A stretch of DNA of 64,000 bases from Actinomycetota bacterium (lineage in GTDB: Bacteria > Actinomycetota > Geothermincolia > Geothermincolales > RBG-13-55-18): positions 45,883 to 109,882 of the forward strand of contig JACIXB010000004.1 in the NCBI GenBank assembly GCA_014360685.1, given 5' to 3'. Within the stretch, counting starts at the first letter, position 1, and each line of letters begins with the position of its first letter. A program made the position numbers and the translations under genes. Below, one piece after another: positions 1-9,433 of the stretch. The notes under the pieces are model-generated. The model worked only from the letters and a program-made list of their open reading frames with translations, had not been told where the DNA came from and searched no databases.

Positions 1-207
1 TTGCCTTTCGACAAGCGGATTGTGCCCAGGCCTTCGGAAGCGCACGGGATTTGAACGGAGGCGCGGAAAGGAGCTCGGCGACGCCCCGCTTCCTGGAGGG
101 GAAAACGCGGCGGGATCCCGCGGGCGTTCAGCGGCGGGAAGAGGCGATGGAGTGGAAGATATTGGAAAGTGAGTGACTTTTCCGAGAGGCCGGAAAGGAG
201 GGTGGGT

Positions 208-1791
208 TTGGCCCGGATCCTGGTCAAGGAGAAGATCGCGGAGAGCGGTATCGAGCTTCTGCGCAGGGATTTCGAGGTCGACTACCTCCCGGACATGTCC
301 CGGGAGGAGATGCTCCGCCGCGTCGGAGAGTACGAGGCCCTCGTCGTGCGCAGCGCCACCAAGGTGGACGCCGAGGTCATCCGGGCGGGGGAACGCCTGA
401 AGGTCATCGGCAGGGCTGGGGTGGGCGTGGACAACATCGACGTGGAAGCGGCCACCAAGCGGGGCATCATGGTCATCAACGCCCCCCAGAGCAACATCAT
501 CTCCGCCGCGGAGCAGACCATGGCCCTACTTTTGGCCATGTGCCGCTACATACCCGATGCCGTGAACTCCCTTCGCGAGAGGTGCTGGGACCGCAAGAGG
601 TTCGAGGGCGTGGAGCTCTACCAGAAGGTCATGGGCATCATCGGCCTGGGGCGCATCGGGACCCTGGTGGCCCAGAGGTGCCTGGCCTTCGGGATGCGGG
701 TCCTGGCCTACGACCCCTACATCTCCGAGGATAAGGCGCGCCGCCTGGGGGTGGAACTGGTCCCCACCCTGGACGAGCTCCTGGCGCAGGCCGATTTCAT
801 ATCCGTGCACCTTCCCAAGACCCCGGAGACCTACCATCTCCTGGGGGAGGAGGAGTTCGCCAAGATGAAGGACGGGGTGCGGGTGCTCAACGTGGCCCGC
901 GGGGGGATAATCGACGAGGACGCCCTCTACCGGGCCCTGGAATCGGGGAAGGTGGCCGGGGCGGCCCTGGACGTGTTCGAGAACGAGCCGGCCACGGAAT
1001 GCCCCCTGGTGGTCCACCCCAAGGTCATCGCCACCCCCCACCTGGGGGCCTCCACCCAGGAGGCCCAGGACCGCGCCGGGCTCATGATCGCCGAGCAGGT
1101 GGCCGCGGCCCTCAAGGGGGAGTTCGTTCCCAACGTGGTCAACCTGCCCGTGCCCGCCGAGGTGGACGAGACGGTGCGCCTCTTCCTGCCCCTGGCGGAG
1201 AAGCTGGGGTTGCTCCTCACCCACCTGGTGGAGGGTCACGTGGACGAGATAGAGCTGGAGTACCTGGGAGAGCTGGCCAACCACGAGACCGGGGTGCTCA
1301 CCGTGGCTACCCTCAAGGGCTTCTTCGAAAAGATCGTCTTCGAGCCGGTGAACTACGTGAACGCGCCCCTCTTCGCCAAGGAGAAGGGGATAGCCGTGCG
1401 GGAGACCAAGTCGGAGCAGACGCGGGATTACGTGAACCTGATCATGGTCCGCGGCCGCCGCGACGGGAGCGAGGTGGCGGTGGGAGGGACCCTGGTGGGC
1501 CTCTCCAACACGGAACGCTTCGTGCACGTCTACGAGTACGACATCGACCTGGGCCCCTCCCGGTACATGGCCTTCTTCCGCTACGCGGACGTTCCCGGCA
1601 TGATCGGAAAGATCGGGACTATCCTGGGGAACCACGACATCAACATCGCCCACATGCAGGTGGGGCGCAGGAAGATCGGCGGGGAGGCGGTGATGGGGAT
1701 AAACGTGGACGTCCCCATACCCGACGAGGTCATGGAGGAGATCCGGCGCGTCCCCAAGGTGCGGGATGGGAAGTTCATCCAGTTATGGTGA
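208..1791 (+). CDS. serA: D-3-phosphoglycerate dehydrogenase
   Basis: Oxidises 3-phosphoglycerate with NAD+, the first step of serine synthesis, in the cytoplasm. The 527-residue protein has the long SerA layout: a split substrate domain, a Rossmann domain with GLGRIG near residues 146-151, the catalytic region with NVARGG and TPHLGAST, an intervening domain, and a C-terminal ACT domain starting near FRYADVPGMIG that usually binds serine for feedback control. I chose the TTG at 208 because AAAGGAGG ends five bases before it and the protein then begins MARILVKEKI, as the family does. A GTG at 169 would add 13 residues but has no ribosome binding site. It heads the leucine gene run, with leuA 18 bases downstream. 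Confidence 0.93.
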   Translation: MARILVKEKIAESGIELLRRDFEVDYLPDMSREEMLRRVGEYEALVVRSATKVDAEVIRAGERLKVIGRAGVGVDNIDVEAATKRGIMVINAPQSNIISAAEQTMALLLAMCRYIPDAVNSLRERCWDRKRFEGVELYQKVMGIIGLGRIGTLVAQRCLAFGMRVLAYDPYISEDKARRLGVELVPTLDELLAQADFISVHLPKTPETYHLLGEEEFAKMKDGVRVLNVARGGIIDEDALYRALESGKVAGAALDVFENEPATECPLVVHPKVIATPHLGASTQEAQDRAGLMIAEQVAAALKGEFVPNVVNLPVPAEVDETVRLFLPLAEKLGLLLTHLVEGHVDEIELEYLGELANHETGVLTVATLKGFFEKIVFEPVNYVNAPLFAKEKGIAVRETKSEQTRDYVNLIMVRGRRDGSEVAVGGTLVGLSNTERFVHVYEYDIDLGPSRYMAFFRYADVPGMIGKIGTILGNHDINIAHMQVGRRKIGGEAVMGINVDVPIPDEVMEEIRRVPKVRDGKFIQLW

Positions 1792-1809
1792 GGACGGGAG
1801 GAACACCAG

Positions 1810-3396
1810 ATGGCCGAGAGAATCTACATCTTCGACACCACCCTGAGGGACGGCGAGCAGGCGCCGGGGATTAGCCTCAACCAGCGGGAAAAGGTGGAGA
1901 TCGCCGAGCAGCTGGCCCGACTGGAGGTGGACGTCATCGAGGCCGGTTTTCCCGTCTCCAGCCCCAGCGAGTTCGAGGCGGTGAAGGCGGTGGCCAAGGC
2001 GGTCAAGGGTCCGGTGATCTGCGCCCTGGCCCGCACGGAGCGCAACGACATCGACTGGGCCTGGGAGGCCATCATGTTCGCCGAGCGGCCGCGCATCCAT
2101 ACCTTCATCAGCACTTCCGAGTACCACATGAAGTACCAGCTGAAGAAGACGCCCAAGCAGGTGCTGGAGCTGGCCAGGGACGCCGTGGCCTACGCCCGCA
2201 AGTACGTGGAGAACGTGGAGTTCTCGGCCATGGACGCCACCCGCAGCGACCCCAAGTTCCTCTACCAGGTCTATGCGGCGGCCGTCAAGGCGGGGGCCAC
2301 GGTGATCAACATCCCGGACACCGTGGGCTACGCCCTCCCCGACGAGTTCGCCGAGCTGGTGAAGGGGGTCATGGAGAACGTCCCGGGGATCGAGAACGTC
2401 CTGGTCAGCGTGCACTGCCACAACGACCTGGGGCTGGCGGTGGCCAACTCCCTGGCCGCGGCCCGGGTGGGGGCCCGCCAGATCGAGTGCGCGGTGAACG
2501 GGCTGGGGGAGAGGGCCGGGAACGCCTCCCTGGAGGAGGTGGTCATGATCATCAACACCCGCAAGGACTACGTGGACCTCACCACCGGGGTCAACACCAG
2601 GGAGATCTACCAGACCTCGCGCCTGGTCTCCATGCTCACCGGGTACAACGTGCAACCCAACAAGGCCATCGTGGGGGACAACGCCTTCGCCCACGAGTCG
2701 GGCATCCACCAGGACGGGGTGCTCAAGCACCGCGTGACCTACGAGATCATGCACCCCGAGGACGTGGGGTTGGTGGAGTCGGAGATCTACCTGGGTAAGC
2801 ACTCCGGCCGGCACGCCCTGAAGGCCAAGCTGGAGGAGATGGGCTTCTACCTGGACGACAAGGGGCTGGAGAGGGCCTTCATCCGCTTCAAGGAACTGGC
2901 GGGGAAGAAGAAGGAGATCACCGTCAAGGACCTGGAGGCCATCGCCCTGGACGAGATCCGCACCCTGGAGGAGCTCTTCCAGTTGGAGTACATGCAGTCC
3001 TCCTCGGGCACCGGGGCCATCCCCATCGCCGCGGTTAAGCTTTCCCGGGAGGGCAAGAGCTACGAGGCCACGGCCACCGGGGACGGGCAGGTGGACGCGG
3101 TGTGCAAGGCCATCGCCAAGGCCACCAAGGTCAAGGCCAAGTTGGTCTCCTACCAGGTGCAGGCCATCACCAAGGGCCTGGACGCCATGGGGGACGTGAC
3201 CATCAAGCTGGACATCGACGGGCACGAGGTGGTGGGCCGGGGGGTGAGCCCGGACATCATCGAGGCCAGCGCCCGAGCCTACATAAACGCCATCAACCGC
3301 GGCATCCAGAAGGGCCTCCTGGAGAAGAAGAAGCTGGCCCGCAAGGCCAAGGCGGGCACGCGTAGCAAGGTCTCGAGCAGGAAGGCCGGTTCCTGA
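1810..3396 (+). CDS. leuA: 2-isopropylmalate synthase
   Basis: Condenses acetyl-CoA with 2-oxoisovalerate, the committed step of leucine synthesis. The 528 residues show the HMGL-like TIM barrel with DTTLRDGEQAPG at residues 9-20, the metal-binding HCHND motif near residue 202, and the C-terminal LeuA regulatory domain (SSGTGAIPIAAVKL onward), normally the leucine feedback site. A ribosome binding site (GGGAGG) precedes the ATG. The last 25 or so residues form a lysine- and arginine-rich tail beyond the regulatory domain, which is not usual for the family. The gene lies between serA and leuC on the same strand. The cimA gene downstream is a paralogue of the same fold, but this copy has the leucine-type GEQAPG motif. 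Confidence 0.93.
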   Translation: MAERIYIFDTTLRDGEQAPGISLNQREKVEIAEQLARLEVDVIEAGFPVSSPSEFEAVKAVAKAVKGPVICALARTERNDIDWAWEAIMFAERPRIHTFISTSEYHMKYQLKKTPKQVLELARDAVAYARKYVENVEFSAMDATRSDPKFLYQVYAAAVKAGATVINIPDTVGYALPDEFAELVKGVMENVPGIENVLVSVHCHNDLGLAVANSLAAARVGARQIECAVNGLGERAGNASLEEVVMIINTRKDYVDLTTGVNTREIYQTSRLVSMLTGYNVQPNKAIVGDNAFAHESGIHQDGVLKHRVTYEIMHPEDVGLVESEIYLGKHSGRHALKAKLEEMGFYLDDKGLERAFIRFKELAGKKKEITVKDLEAIALDEIRTLEELFQLEYMQSSSGTGAIPIAAVKLSREGKSYEATATGDGQVDAVCKAIAKATKVKAKLVSYQVQAITKGLDAMGDVTIKLDIDGHEVVGRGVSPDIIEASARAYINAINRGIQKGLLEKKKLARKAKAGTRSKVSSRKAGS

Positions 3397-3428
3397 CCGG
3401 CCGGGATGCCGCGCCGCGCGAGGGTATC

Positions 3429-4694
3429 ATGGGTCAGACCATCACCGAGAAGATACTTGCCGCCCACGCGGGCCGGGAGGAGGTCCGGCCCGGGGAGCTG
3501 CTGAACGTCAGGGTGGACCTGGCCCTGGCCAACGACATCACCGCCCCCCTGGCCATCGAGGCCTTCCGGAAAATGGGAGCCGAGAGGGTCTTCCACCCCG
3601 GCAAGGTGGTCCTGGTTCCCGACCACTTCACGCCGGCCCGGGACATCGCCGCGGCGCGCAACTGCGCGCTCCTGCGGGAGTTCGCCCGGGAGCAGGGGCT
3701 GGAGTTCTACTACGAGGTGGGCCGGGTGGGCATCGAGCACGTGCTCCTGCCCGAGCAGGGCCTGGTGCTCCCCGGCGACCTGGTGGTGGGGGCCGATTCC
3801 CACACCTGCACCTACGGGGCCCTGGGAGCTTTTTCCACCGGCGTGGGCTCCACCGACCTGGCCATGGCCATGGCCCTGGGGGAGGTATGGCTGCGGGTAC
3901 CGGAGAGCATGCTCTTCGAGTACGTGGGCGAGCTGCCGCCGTGGGTAGGCGGGAAGGACCTCATCCTGCACACCATCGGTCTTATCGGGGTGGACGGGGC
4001 TCGCTACCGGGCCATGGAGTTCACCGGCCCGGTAATGGAAGAACTTTCCATAGATTCCCGCTTTGCCATGGCCAACATGGCCGTGGAGGCGGGAGCCAAG
4101 AACGGCATCTTCCGGGCGGACGGAAAGACCCTGGCCTGGCTGGAGGACAGGGCCCGGCGATCCTTCCGGGTGCTGGAGAGCGATCCCGACGCCGTTTACG
4201 CGCGGAGGTTCACCATCGACGTGAGCGGGATGCAACCCCAGGTGGCGTTACCCCATCTCCCTTCCAACGTCCGGCCGGTCACCGAGGTTGGGGAAGTGGA
4301 GGTGGACCAGGTGGTCATCGGCTCCTGCACCAACGGGCGGCTGGAGGACATGGAGGTGGCCGCCTCCATCCTGCAGGGCCGCAGGGTGCACCCGCGGGTG
4401 CGGGCCATCGTCTTCCCCGGAACCCAGGCCGTCCTCCTGGAGATGGTGCGCCGCGGCTGGATGGAGGTCTTCCTGGAGGCGGGGGCGGCGGTGAGCACCC
4501 CCACCTGCGGCCCCTGCCTGGGAGGGCATATGGGAGTGCTGGCCAAGGGGGAGAGGGCGGTGGCCACCACCAACCGCAACTTCGTGGGGCGCATGGGGGA
4601 TCCGGAGAGCGAGGTCTACCTGTCCGGTCCGGCGGTGGCCGCGGCCTCGGCGGTGGCGGGCAGGATAGTCCACCCCGAGGAGGTGGCGGGATGA
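3429..4694 (+). CDS. leuC: 3-isopropylmalate dehydratase large subunit
   Basis: Large subunit of the iron-sulfur isomerase converting 2-isopropylmalate to 3-isopropylmalate. With LeuD it probably also isomerises citramalate made by CimA. The 421-residue length fits the shorter LeuC/homoaconitase-like subfamily rather than the roughly 465-residue enterobacterial form. Visible aconitase-superfamily motifs are GADSHTCTYG, VIGSCTNGR and TPTCGPCLGGHMG, whose cysteines bind the 4Fe-4S cluster. Its stop codon overlaps the leuD start in an ATGA, which suggests translational coupling. The exact substrate among isopropylmalate, citramalate and homocitrate analogues is inferred from the neighbours leuA, leuB and cimA. 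Confidence 0.92.
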   Translation: MGQTITEKILAAHAGREEVRPGELLNVRVDLALANDITAPLAIEAFRKMGAERVFHPGKVVLVPDHFTPARDIAAARNCALLREFAREQGLEFYYEVGRVGIEHVLLPEQGLVLPGDLVVGADSHTCTYGALGAFSTGVGSTDLAMAMALGEVWLRVPESMLFEYVGELPPWVGGKDLILHTIGLIGVDGARYRAMEFTGPVMEELSIDSRFAMANMAVEAGAKNGIFRADGKTLAWLEDRARRSFRVLESDPDAVYARRFTIDVSGMQPQVALPHLPSNVRPVTEVGEVEVDQVVIGSCTNGRLEDMEVAASILQGRRVHPRVRAIVFPGTQAVLLEMVRRGWMEVFLEAGAAVSTPTCGPCLGGHMGVLAKGERAVATTNRNFVGRMGDPESEVYLSGPAVAAASAVAGRIVHPEEVAG

Positions 4695-5215
4695 GCGCGG
4701 GGATGGTCCTGGAGGGCAACGCCTGGCGCTACGGGCGGGACATCGATACCGACGTCATCATCCCCGCCCGCTACCTGACGGCCACCACCCCCGAGGAGCT
4801 GGGAGCCCACTGCCTGGAGGACCTGGACCCGGACTTCGTGCGCAGGGTGAGGCCGGGGGACATGCTGGTGGCGGAGGATAACTTCGGCTCCGGGTCCTCG
4901 CGGGAGCACGCCCCCCTGGCCATCAAGGGTTGCGGCGTATCCTGCGTCATCGCTTCCTCCTTCGCCCGTATCTTCTACCGCAACGCCATCAACGTGGGGC
5001 TGCCTATCCTGGAGTGCCCGGAGGCGGTGGCGGAAACGGAGACCGGGCACCGGCTGCGGGTGGACCTGGAAGCGGGAAGGGTGGAAAACCTTACCATAGG
5101 AAAGATTTACCATGCCCAACCCTTTCCCGAATTCATGCGGGAGATAATCTCCCGTGGCGGCCTGGTGGAGTACGTTCGGGAAAGGCTTCGGGAGAGGGAG
5201 GAGGGAGGCGCCTGA
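4691..5215 (+). CDS. leuD: 3-isopropylmalate dehydratase small subunit
   Basis: Swivel-domain partner of LeuC. The 174-residue protein opens with an RDIDTDVIIPARYL motif and carries GSGSSREHAP, both conserved in LeuD and related aconitase small subunits, with a YRNAINVGLP segment further on. The ATG at 4691 overlaps the leuC stop by four bases. A longer open frame upstream of it is only the shadow of leuC. About 207 bases without a recognisable gene separate it from leuB. Confidence 0.93.
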   Translation: MSAGMVLEGNAWRYGRDIDTDVIIPARYLTATTPEELGAHCLEDLDPDFVRRVRPGDMLVAEDNFGSGSSREHAPLAIKGCGVSCVIASSFARIFYRNAINVGLPILECPEAVAETETGHRLRVDLEAGRVENLTIGKIYHAQPFPEFMREIISRGGLVEYVRERLREREEGGA

Positions 5216-5422
5216 GAGGAAGGGGGAAGGCGGGTCGCGGAGGCCGGTGGAGAAGGTGCGCGAGCTCCCGCGAAGGGGGAGACCGGATTCACCCCGGGCG
5301 AACAGGCGATGAGCGGGGATCGTGCGGCTACCGGCGACCGCACGGTGAGCACAAGGTTCGCTCGCTGGACGGGCGACGGGAGCGGCGGCGAGGACCGGAA
5401 GCGTGGAGAGGAAAGGGAGAGG

Positions 5423-6481
5423 ATGTACAGGATAGCGGTGATCCCGGGGGACGGGACGGGACCGGAGGTGGTCCGCGAGGGAGTGAAAGCCCTGGAGGCG
5501 GCGGCGGAGGTGGCCGGTTTTGATTTCCAGCCCACCTTCCTCGATTACGGGGGGGACCGCTACCTGCGGACGGGGCTCACCCTCACCGACGAGGAGCTGG
5601 AGGAGCTGCGCGCCTTCGATGCCATCTTCCTGGGGGCCATCGGCCACCCGGACGTGAAGCCGGGCATCCTGGAACAGGGGATCCTCCTGAAGATCCGCTT
5701 CGGCCTGGACCAGTACATCAACCTGCGCCCGGTCAAGCTCTACCCGGGGGTGGAGTGTCCCCTCAAGGACAAGGGCCCCGAGGACATAGACTTCGTGGTG
5801 GTGCGTGAGAACACGGAAGGCCTCTACGCCGGGACGGGAGGTTTCTTGCGCAAGGGCACGCCGGACGAGGTGGCCGTCCAGGAGAGCGTGAACACCCGCA
5901 AGGGGGTGGAGCGCTGCATCCGCTTCGCCTTCGAGTACTGCCGGCGGCGGGACAAGGAGCGCAAGCTCACCCTGTGCGGGAAGACCAACGTGCTCACCTA
6001 CGCCTGGGACCTGTGGGAGCGGACCTTCCGCGAGGTGGCGGCGGAGTACCCGGACATCACCACGGACTACGCCCACGTGGACGCCATCTGCATGTGGTTC
6101 GTCAAGAACCCGGAGTGGTTCGACGTGGTGGTCACGGACAACATGTTCGGGGACATCATCACCGATCTGGGAGCCATCATCCAGGGAGGGATGGGCATCG
6201 CCGCGGGCGGGAACATCAACCCCCAGGGTACCTCCATGTTCGAGCCCATCGGGGGCTCGGCCCCCAAGTACACGGGGAAGAACGTGATCAACCCCCTGGC
6301 GGCCATCTGCGCCGTGCAGATGATGCTGGACCACCTGGGGGAGGGGGAGGCCGCGGAGCGGGTGGAACGGGCCGTGATGCGGGTCTGCGAGCGGGACATA
6401 CGGTCCCTCTCCGCGGGGAAGATGGGCAAATCCACCACCGAGGTGGGGGATCTTGTCGTAAAATACATCCGTGAAGTTTGA
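5423..6481 (+). CDS. leuB: 3-isopropylmalate dehydrogenase (isocitrate/isopropylmalate dehydrogenase family)
   Basis: NAD-dependent beta-decarboxylating dehydrogenase acting after LeuCD. The start ATG at 5423 follows GAAAGGGAGAGG and gives the family N-terminus with [10 protein letters not shown]. Other visible signatures are the arginine-bearing [12 protein letters not shown] segment, [12 protein letters not shown], the metal-binding region [16 protein letters not shown], and the nucleotide-binding [10 protein letters not shown] segment. Length is 352 residues, typical for LeuB. The same fold covers isocitrate, homoisocitrate and tartrate dehydrogenases. The LeuB call rests mainly on position next to leuACD, and the enzyme may also serve the citramalate route. 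The open frame continues upstream to 5309 without a ribosome binding site. Confidence 0.86.
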   Translation: MYRIAVIPGDGTGPEVVREGVKALEAAAEVAGFDFQPTFLDYGGDRYLRTGLTLTDEELEELRAFDAIFLGAIGHPDVKPGILEQGILLKIRFGLDQYINLRPVKLYPGVECPLKDKGPEDIDFVVVRENTEGLYAGTGGFLRKGTPDEVAVQESVNTRKGVERCIRFAFEYCRRRDKERKLTLCGKTNVLTYAWDLWERTFREVAAEYPDITTDYAHVDAICMWFVKNPEWFDVVVTDNMFGDIITDLGAIIQGGMGIAAGGNINPQGTSMFEPIGGSAPKYTGKNVINPLAAICAVQMMLDHLGEGEAAERVERAVMRVCERDIRSLSAGKMGKSTTEVGDLVVKYIREV

Positions 6482-6639
6482 GCCGCGGCCGGGAACGCCG
6501 GGTAGCCGGGGCGAGGGTCGCCCCGCTCCCCGACCATGGTAGGGGTCGAGTTTCCATACGCACCCCGCCGTGAGGCCGGCGGCAGGATCGTGTAGGATGT
6601 CGAATGCTTGCCAATAACTGGTAACGGAAGGAGCAGCCC

Positions 6640-7557
6640 ATGCCGATCCCGGAAGTGGAGAAGATCTGGATGGACGGGGAGCTGGTGGACTGGAAGGAGG
6701 CCAAGGTCCACCTCCTATCCCATTCCCTGCATTACGGCTCGGGGGTCTTCGAGGGCATACGCGCCTACGAGACGCCCCGGGGAGCGGCGGTTTTCCGCCT
6801 CACCGACCACCTGAAGAGGCTCTTCCGCTCCGCCGCCATCTACCGCATGCCCATCCCCTATTCCCTGGAGGAGCTGGCGGAGGCCACCAAGGTGGTCATC
6901 CGGGCCAACGGCCTGAAGAGCTGCTACATACGCCCCATCGCCTTCCGCGGCTACGGGGAGATGGGTCTTCACCCTCTGGGGGCCCCGGTGAACGTGGCCA
7001 TCGCCGTGTGGCCCTGGGGGGCCTACCTGGGGGAGGAGGGCATCCGTAACGGGGTGCGGGCCAAGATCTCCTCCTTCCGTCGCAACGACCCCAACGCCGT
7101 TCCCCCGGCGGCCAAGGCCACCGGGCAGTACCTCAATTCCATCCTGGCCAAGATGGAGGTCACCGAGGCCGGTTACGACGAGGCCATCCTGCTCAACACC
7201 CACGGCTTCGTGGCCGACGGGGCGGGGGAGAACGTTTTCGTGGTGCGCAACGGGTTCCTCTACACCCCGCCCACCTCGTCCGGGGCCCTGGAGGGCATCA
7301 CCCGGGACTCGGTGATCCGCATCGCCGAGGATTTCGAGATCCCCTTCCGGGAGAAGGAACTGGTGCGCACGGACCTCTACCACGCCGACGAGGCCTTCTT
7401 CACCGGCACGGCGGCGGAGATCGTGCCCATTCGGGAGGTGGACGACCGCCCCATCGGGGAACCGGGCCCCGTGACCAGGCGCATCCAGGAGAAGTTCTTC
7501 TCCATCGTCAGAGGAGAGGACGGGGATTACGACCACTGGCTGGAGTACGTGGACTGA
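6640..7557 (+). CDS. ilvE: branched-chain amino acid aminotransferase
   Basis: Class IV PLP aminotransferase performing the last step of leucine, isoleucine and valine synthesis with glutamate as donor. The 305 residues begin [16 protein letters not shown] and contain [16 protein letters not shown], the presumed PLP lysine in [12 protein letters not shown], and the substrate loop near [14 protein letters not shown]. An AAGGAG site lies ahead of the ATG. The 158-base gap before it holds a 7-bp hairpin with a GGG loop (6508-6524) that lacks a U-tract, so I do not call it a terminator. Position between leuB and cimA supports the assignment. Confidence 0.92.
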   Translation: MPIPEVEKIWMDGELVDWKEAKVHLLSHSLHYGSGVFEGIRAYETPRGAAVFRLTDHLKRLFRSAAIYRMPIPYSLEELAEATKVVIRANGLKSCYIRPIAFRGYGEMGLHPLGAPVNVAIAVWPWGAYLGEEGIRNGVRAKISSFRRNDPNAVPPAAKATGQYLNSILAKMEVTEAGYDEAILLNTHGFVADGAGENVFVVRNGFLYTPPTSSGALEGITRDSVIRIAEDFEIPFREKELVRTDLYHADEAFFTGTAAEIVPIREVDDRPIGEPGPVTRRIQEKFFSIVRGEDGDYDHWLEYVD

Positions 7558-7692
7558 CGCCCGCTCCCTGCGCGAGGAGCCCACGCCGGGATGTCGGCCT
7601 CCCTGGAGGCGTGTAGGGGGGCGGACTTGCGGGAGGAGGGGCCGGGGTGGAGTTCCCCGGCCCCGACCACGGTGATCGGATTCGGTAAGGAC

Positions 7693-9279
7693 ATGACGGA
7701 AAAGACGGTCAAGCTCTACGACACCACCCTCCGGGACGGAGCCCAGATGGAGGGGATATCCCTCTCCGTGGAGGACAAGCTGAAGATCCTCCACCGCCTG
7801 GACGAGTTCGGGGTGCATTACGTGGAATGCGGGTACCCGGGTTCCAATCCCAAGGACGAGGAGCTCTTCCAGCGCCTCAAGGGGGTGGACCTCAAGCACG
7901 CCGTCCCCGTGGCCTTCGGTTCCACCCGCAGGGCCATGATCGGGGCGGACAAGGACCGCCAGCTGGAGGACCTCCTCCGGGCCGAGACGCCGACGGTGTG
8001 CATCGTGGGAAAGACCTGGGAACTGCACGTGCGCACCGCCCTACGCACCGGGCTGGACGAGAACCTGTTCATGATCGCCGACTCGGTGGAATACGCCAAG
8101 CGCCGCGGCCGGGAGGTCATCTACGACGCCGAGCACTTTTTCGACGCCTATAAGAGCAACCCCCGTTACGCCATGGACACCGTGCGGGCGGCGGTGGAGG
8201 CGGGTGCGGACTGGGTATGCCTGTGCGACACCAACGGGGGTACCCTCCCCTGGGAGGTGCAACGCATCATCTCCGAGATAAGGGAGGACATACCGGTCCC
8301 TATCGGCATCCACGCCCACAACGACAGCGAGTGCGCCGTGGCCGTCAGCCTCACGGCGGTCATGGAAGGGGCCTCCATGGTCCAGGGCACCATCAACGGG
8401 TACGGGGAGCGCTGCGGGAACGCCAACCTTTGCTCCATCATCCCCGCCCTGGTCCTCAAGATGGGCATCCCCGCGGTGACCATGGAGAGCCTGGCCGGCC
8501 TGACCGAGCTCTCCCACTACGTGAGCGAGATCGCCAACATCAAGCCCGATTCCCACCAGCCCTACGTGGGCCAGAAGGCTTTCGCCCACAAGGGGGGGCT
8601 GCACGTCAGCGCGGTGATGCGCGACCCCGAGACCTACGAGCACATCCGGCCCGAGCTGGTGGGCAACACGCAGCGCATCGAGGTCTCCGAGCTCTCCGGG
8701 AAGTCCACCATCATCATCAAGGGTAAGGAGCTGGGCCAGGACCTCAGCCGCCACCCGGAGAAGGTGCAGGAGATCCTGGACATGATCAAGGAGATGGAGC
8801 ACCGCGGCTACCATTTTGAGGCCGCGGACGGCTCCTTCGAGTTGCTCATGCGCCGGGCCCTGGGGATGCATAGGGTCTTCTTCCGGCTGGAGAGCTTCCG
8901 GGTGATCATGGAGAAAAGGGAGGACGGCAAGGTGGTCACCGAGGCCACCATCAAGGTGCACGTGCGTGGCAAGCGCATCATCGCCACCGCGGAGGGTAAC
9001 GGCCCGGTCAACGCCCTGGACAACGCCCTGCGCCTGGCCATCGGCCGGGCCTACCCGGAGCTGGAGGACATCGAGCTCCAGGACTACAAGGTCATCATCC
9101 TCAACCCGGAGAAGGCCACCGCCGCCGTCACCCGGGTGCTCATCGAGACCGGGGACGGTGAGAAGACCTGGGGCACCATCGGGGTGTCCGAGAACATCAT
9201 CGAGGCCTCCTGGCAGGCCCTGGTGGACTCCATCGAGTACGGGCTCCTGCACCTCAAGGGCTCGGAGCACGAGCCCTGA
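7693..9279 (+). CDS. cimA: (R)-citramalate synthase
   Basis: Condenses acetyl-CoA and pyruvate to citramalate, the entry to the threonine-independent isoleucine route. LeuCD and LeuB then yield 2-oxobutyrate. The 528-residue protein carries YDTTLRDGAQMEGISLS at its start, with GAQ rather than the leucine-type GEQ, the GIHAHNDSECAVA metal motif, NGYGERCGNANL, and a C-terminal LeuA-like regulatory domain. These features fit the CimA family that is often confused with IPMS. I use the ATG at 7693, which begins the domain directly. The frame is open back to 7591, but that part resembles no known N-terminus. Confidence 0.88.
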   Translation: MTEKTVKLYDTTLRDGAQMEGISLSVEDKLKILHRLDEFGVHYVECGYPGSNPKDEELFQRLKGVDLKHAVPVAFGSTRRAMIGADKDRQLEDLLRAETPTVCIVGKTWELHVRTALRTGLDENLFMIADSVEYAKRRGREVIYDAEHFFDAYKSNPRYAMDTVRAAVEAGADWVCLCDTNGGTLPWEVQRIISEIREDIPVPIGIHAHNDSECAVAVSLTAVMEGASMVQGTINGYGERCGNANLCSIIPALVLKMGIPAVTMESLAGLTELSHYVSEIANIKPDSHQPYVGQKAFAHKGGLHVSAVMRDPETYEHIRPELVGNTQRIEVSELSGKSTIIIKGKELGQDLSRHPEKVQEILDMIKEMEHRGYHFEAADGSFELLMRRALGMHRVFFRLESFRVIMEKREDGKVVTEATIKVHVRGKRIIATAEGNGPVNALDNALRLAIGRAYPELEDIELQDYKVIILNPEKATAAVTRVLIETGDGEKTWGTIGVSENIIEASWQALVDSIEYGLLHLKGSEHEP

Positions 9280-9380
9280 GAATCCGTAACCGGGCACCAA
9301 GAAGGGCGGGGTGTGCCTCCATTCCGTCCCGGGATTCCCGGGAGCAGCGGAAATGGCTGGCCGGGTTCCTGGAATATATA

Positions 9381-9397
9381 CCATATCGAAGATATGG
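9381..9397. promoter_or_regulatory. 17-bp palindrome, possible operator
   Basis: A perfect 7-3-7 inverted repeat (CCATATC-GAA-GATATGG) immediately downstream of an AT-rich TATATA stretch at 9375-9380, in an otherwise GC-rich leader and about 37 bases before the fumarylacetoacetate-hydrolase-family gene. Symmetry and placement suggest binding by a dimeric repressor. No convincing -35 box was found and no regulator gene is adjacent. Confidence 0.4.
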
Positions 9398-9433
9398 GCG
9401 TTCACCGATCGTGGGAAGAGGGAGATGGCGGGG

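Noticed and set aside
1..207. T-box or amino-acid riboswitch before serA
   Set aside because: No T-box core (GGGTGGNACCGCG-like) or other recognisable aptamer was found.
526..1653. Long antisense open frame within serA
   Set aside because: Histidine, glycine and leucine-rich translation typical of the reverse complement of GC-rich genes. It has no start signal, and the forward strand is a clear gene. The same applies to other long antisense frames over leuA, leuB, the mutase, ftsI and murE.
6508..6524. GGGGCGA-GGG-TCGCCCC hairpin after leuB
   Set aside because: No following U-tract, so not called a terminator. ilvE probably remains in the same transcription unit.
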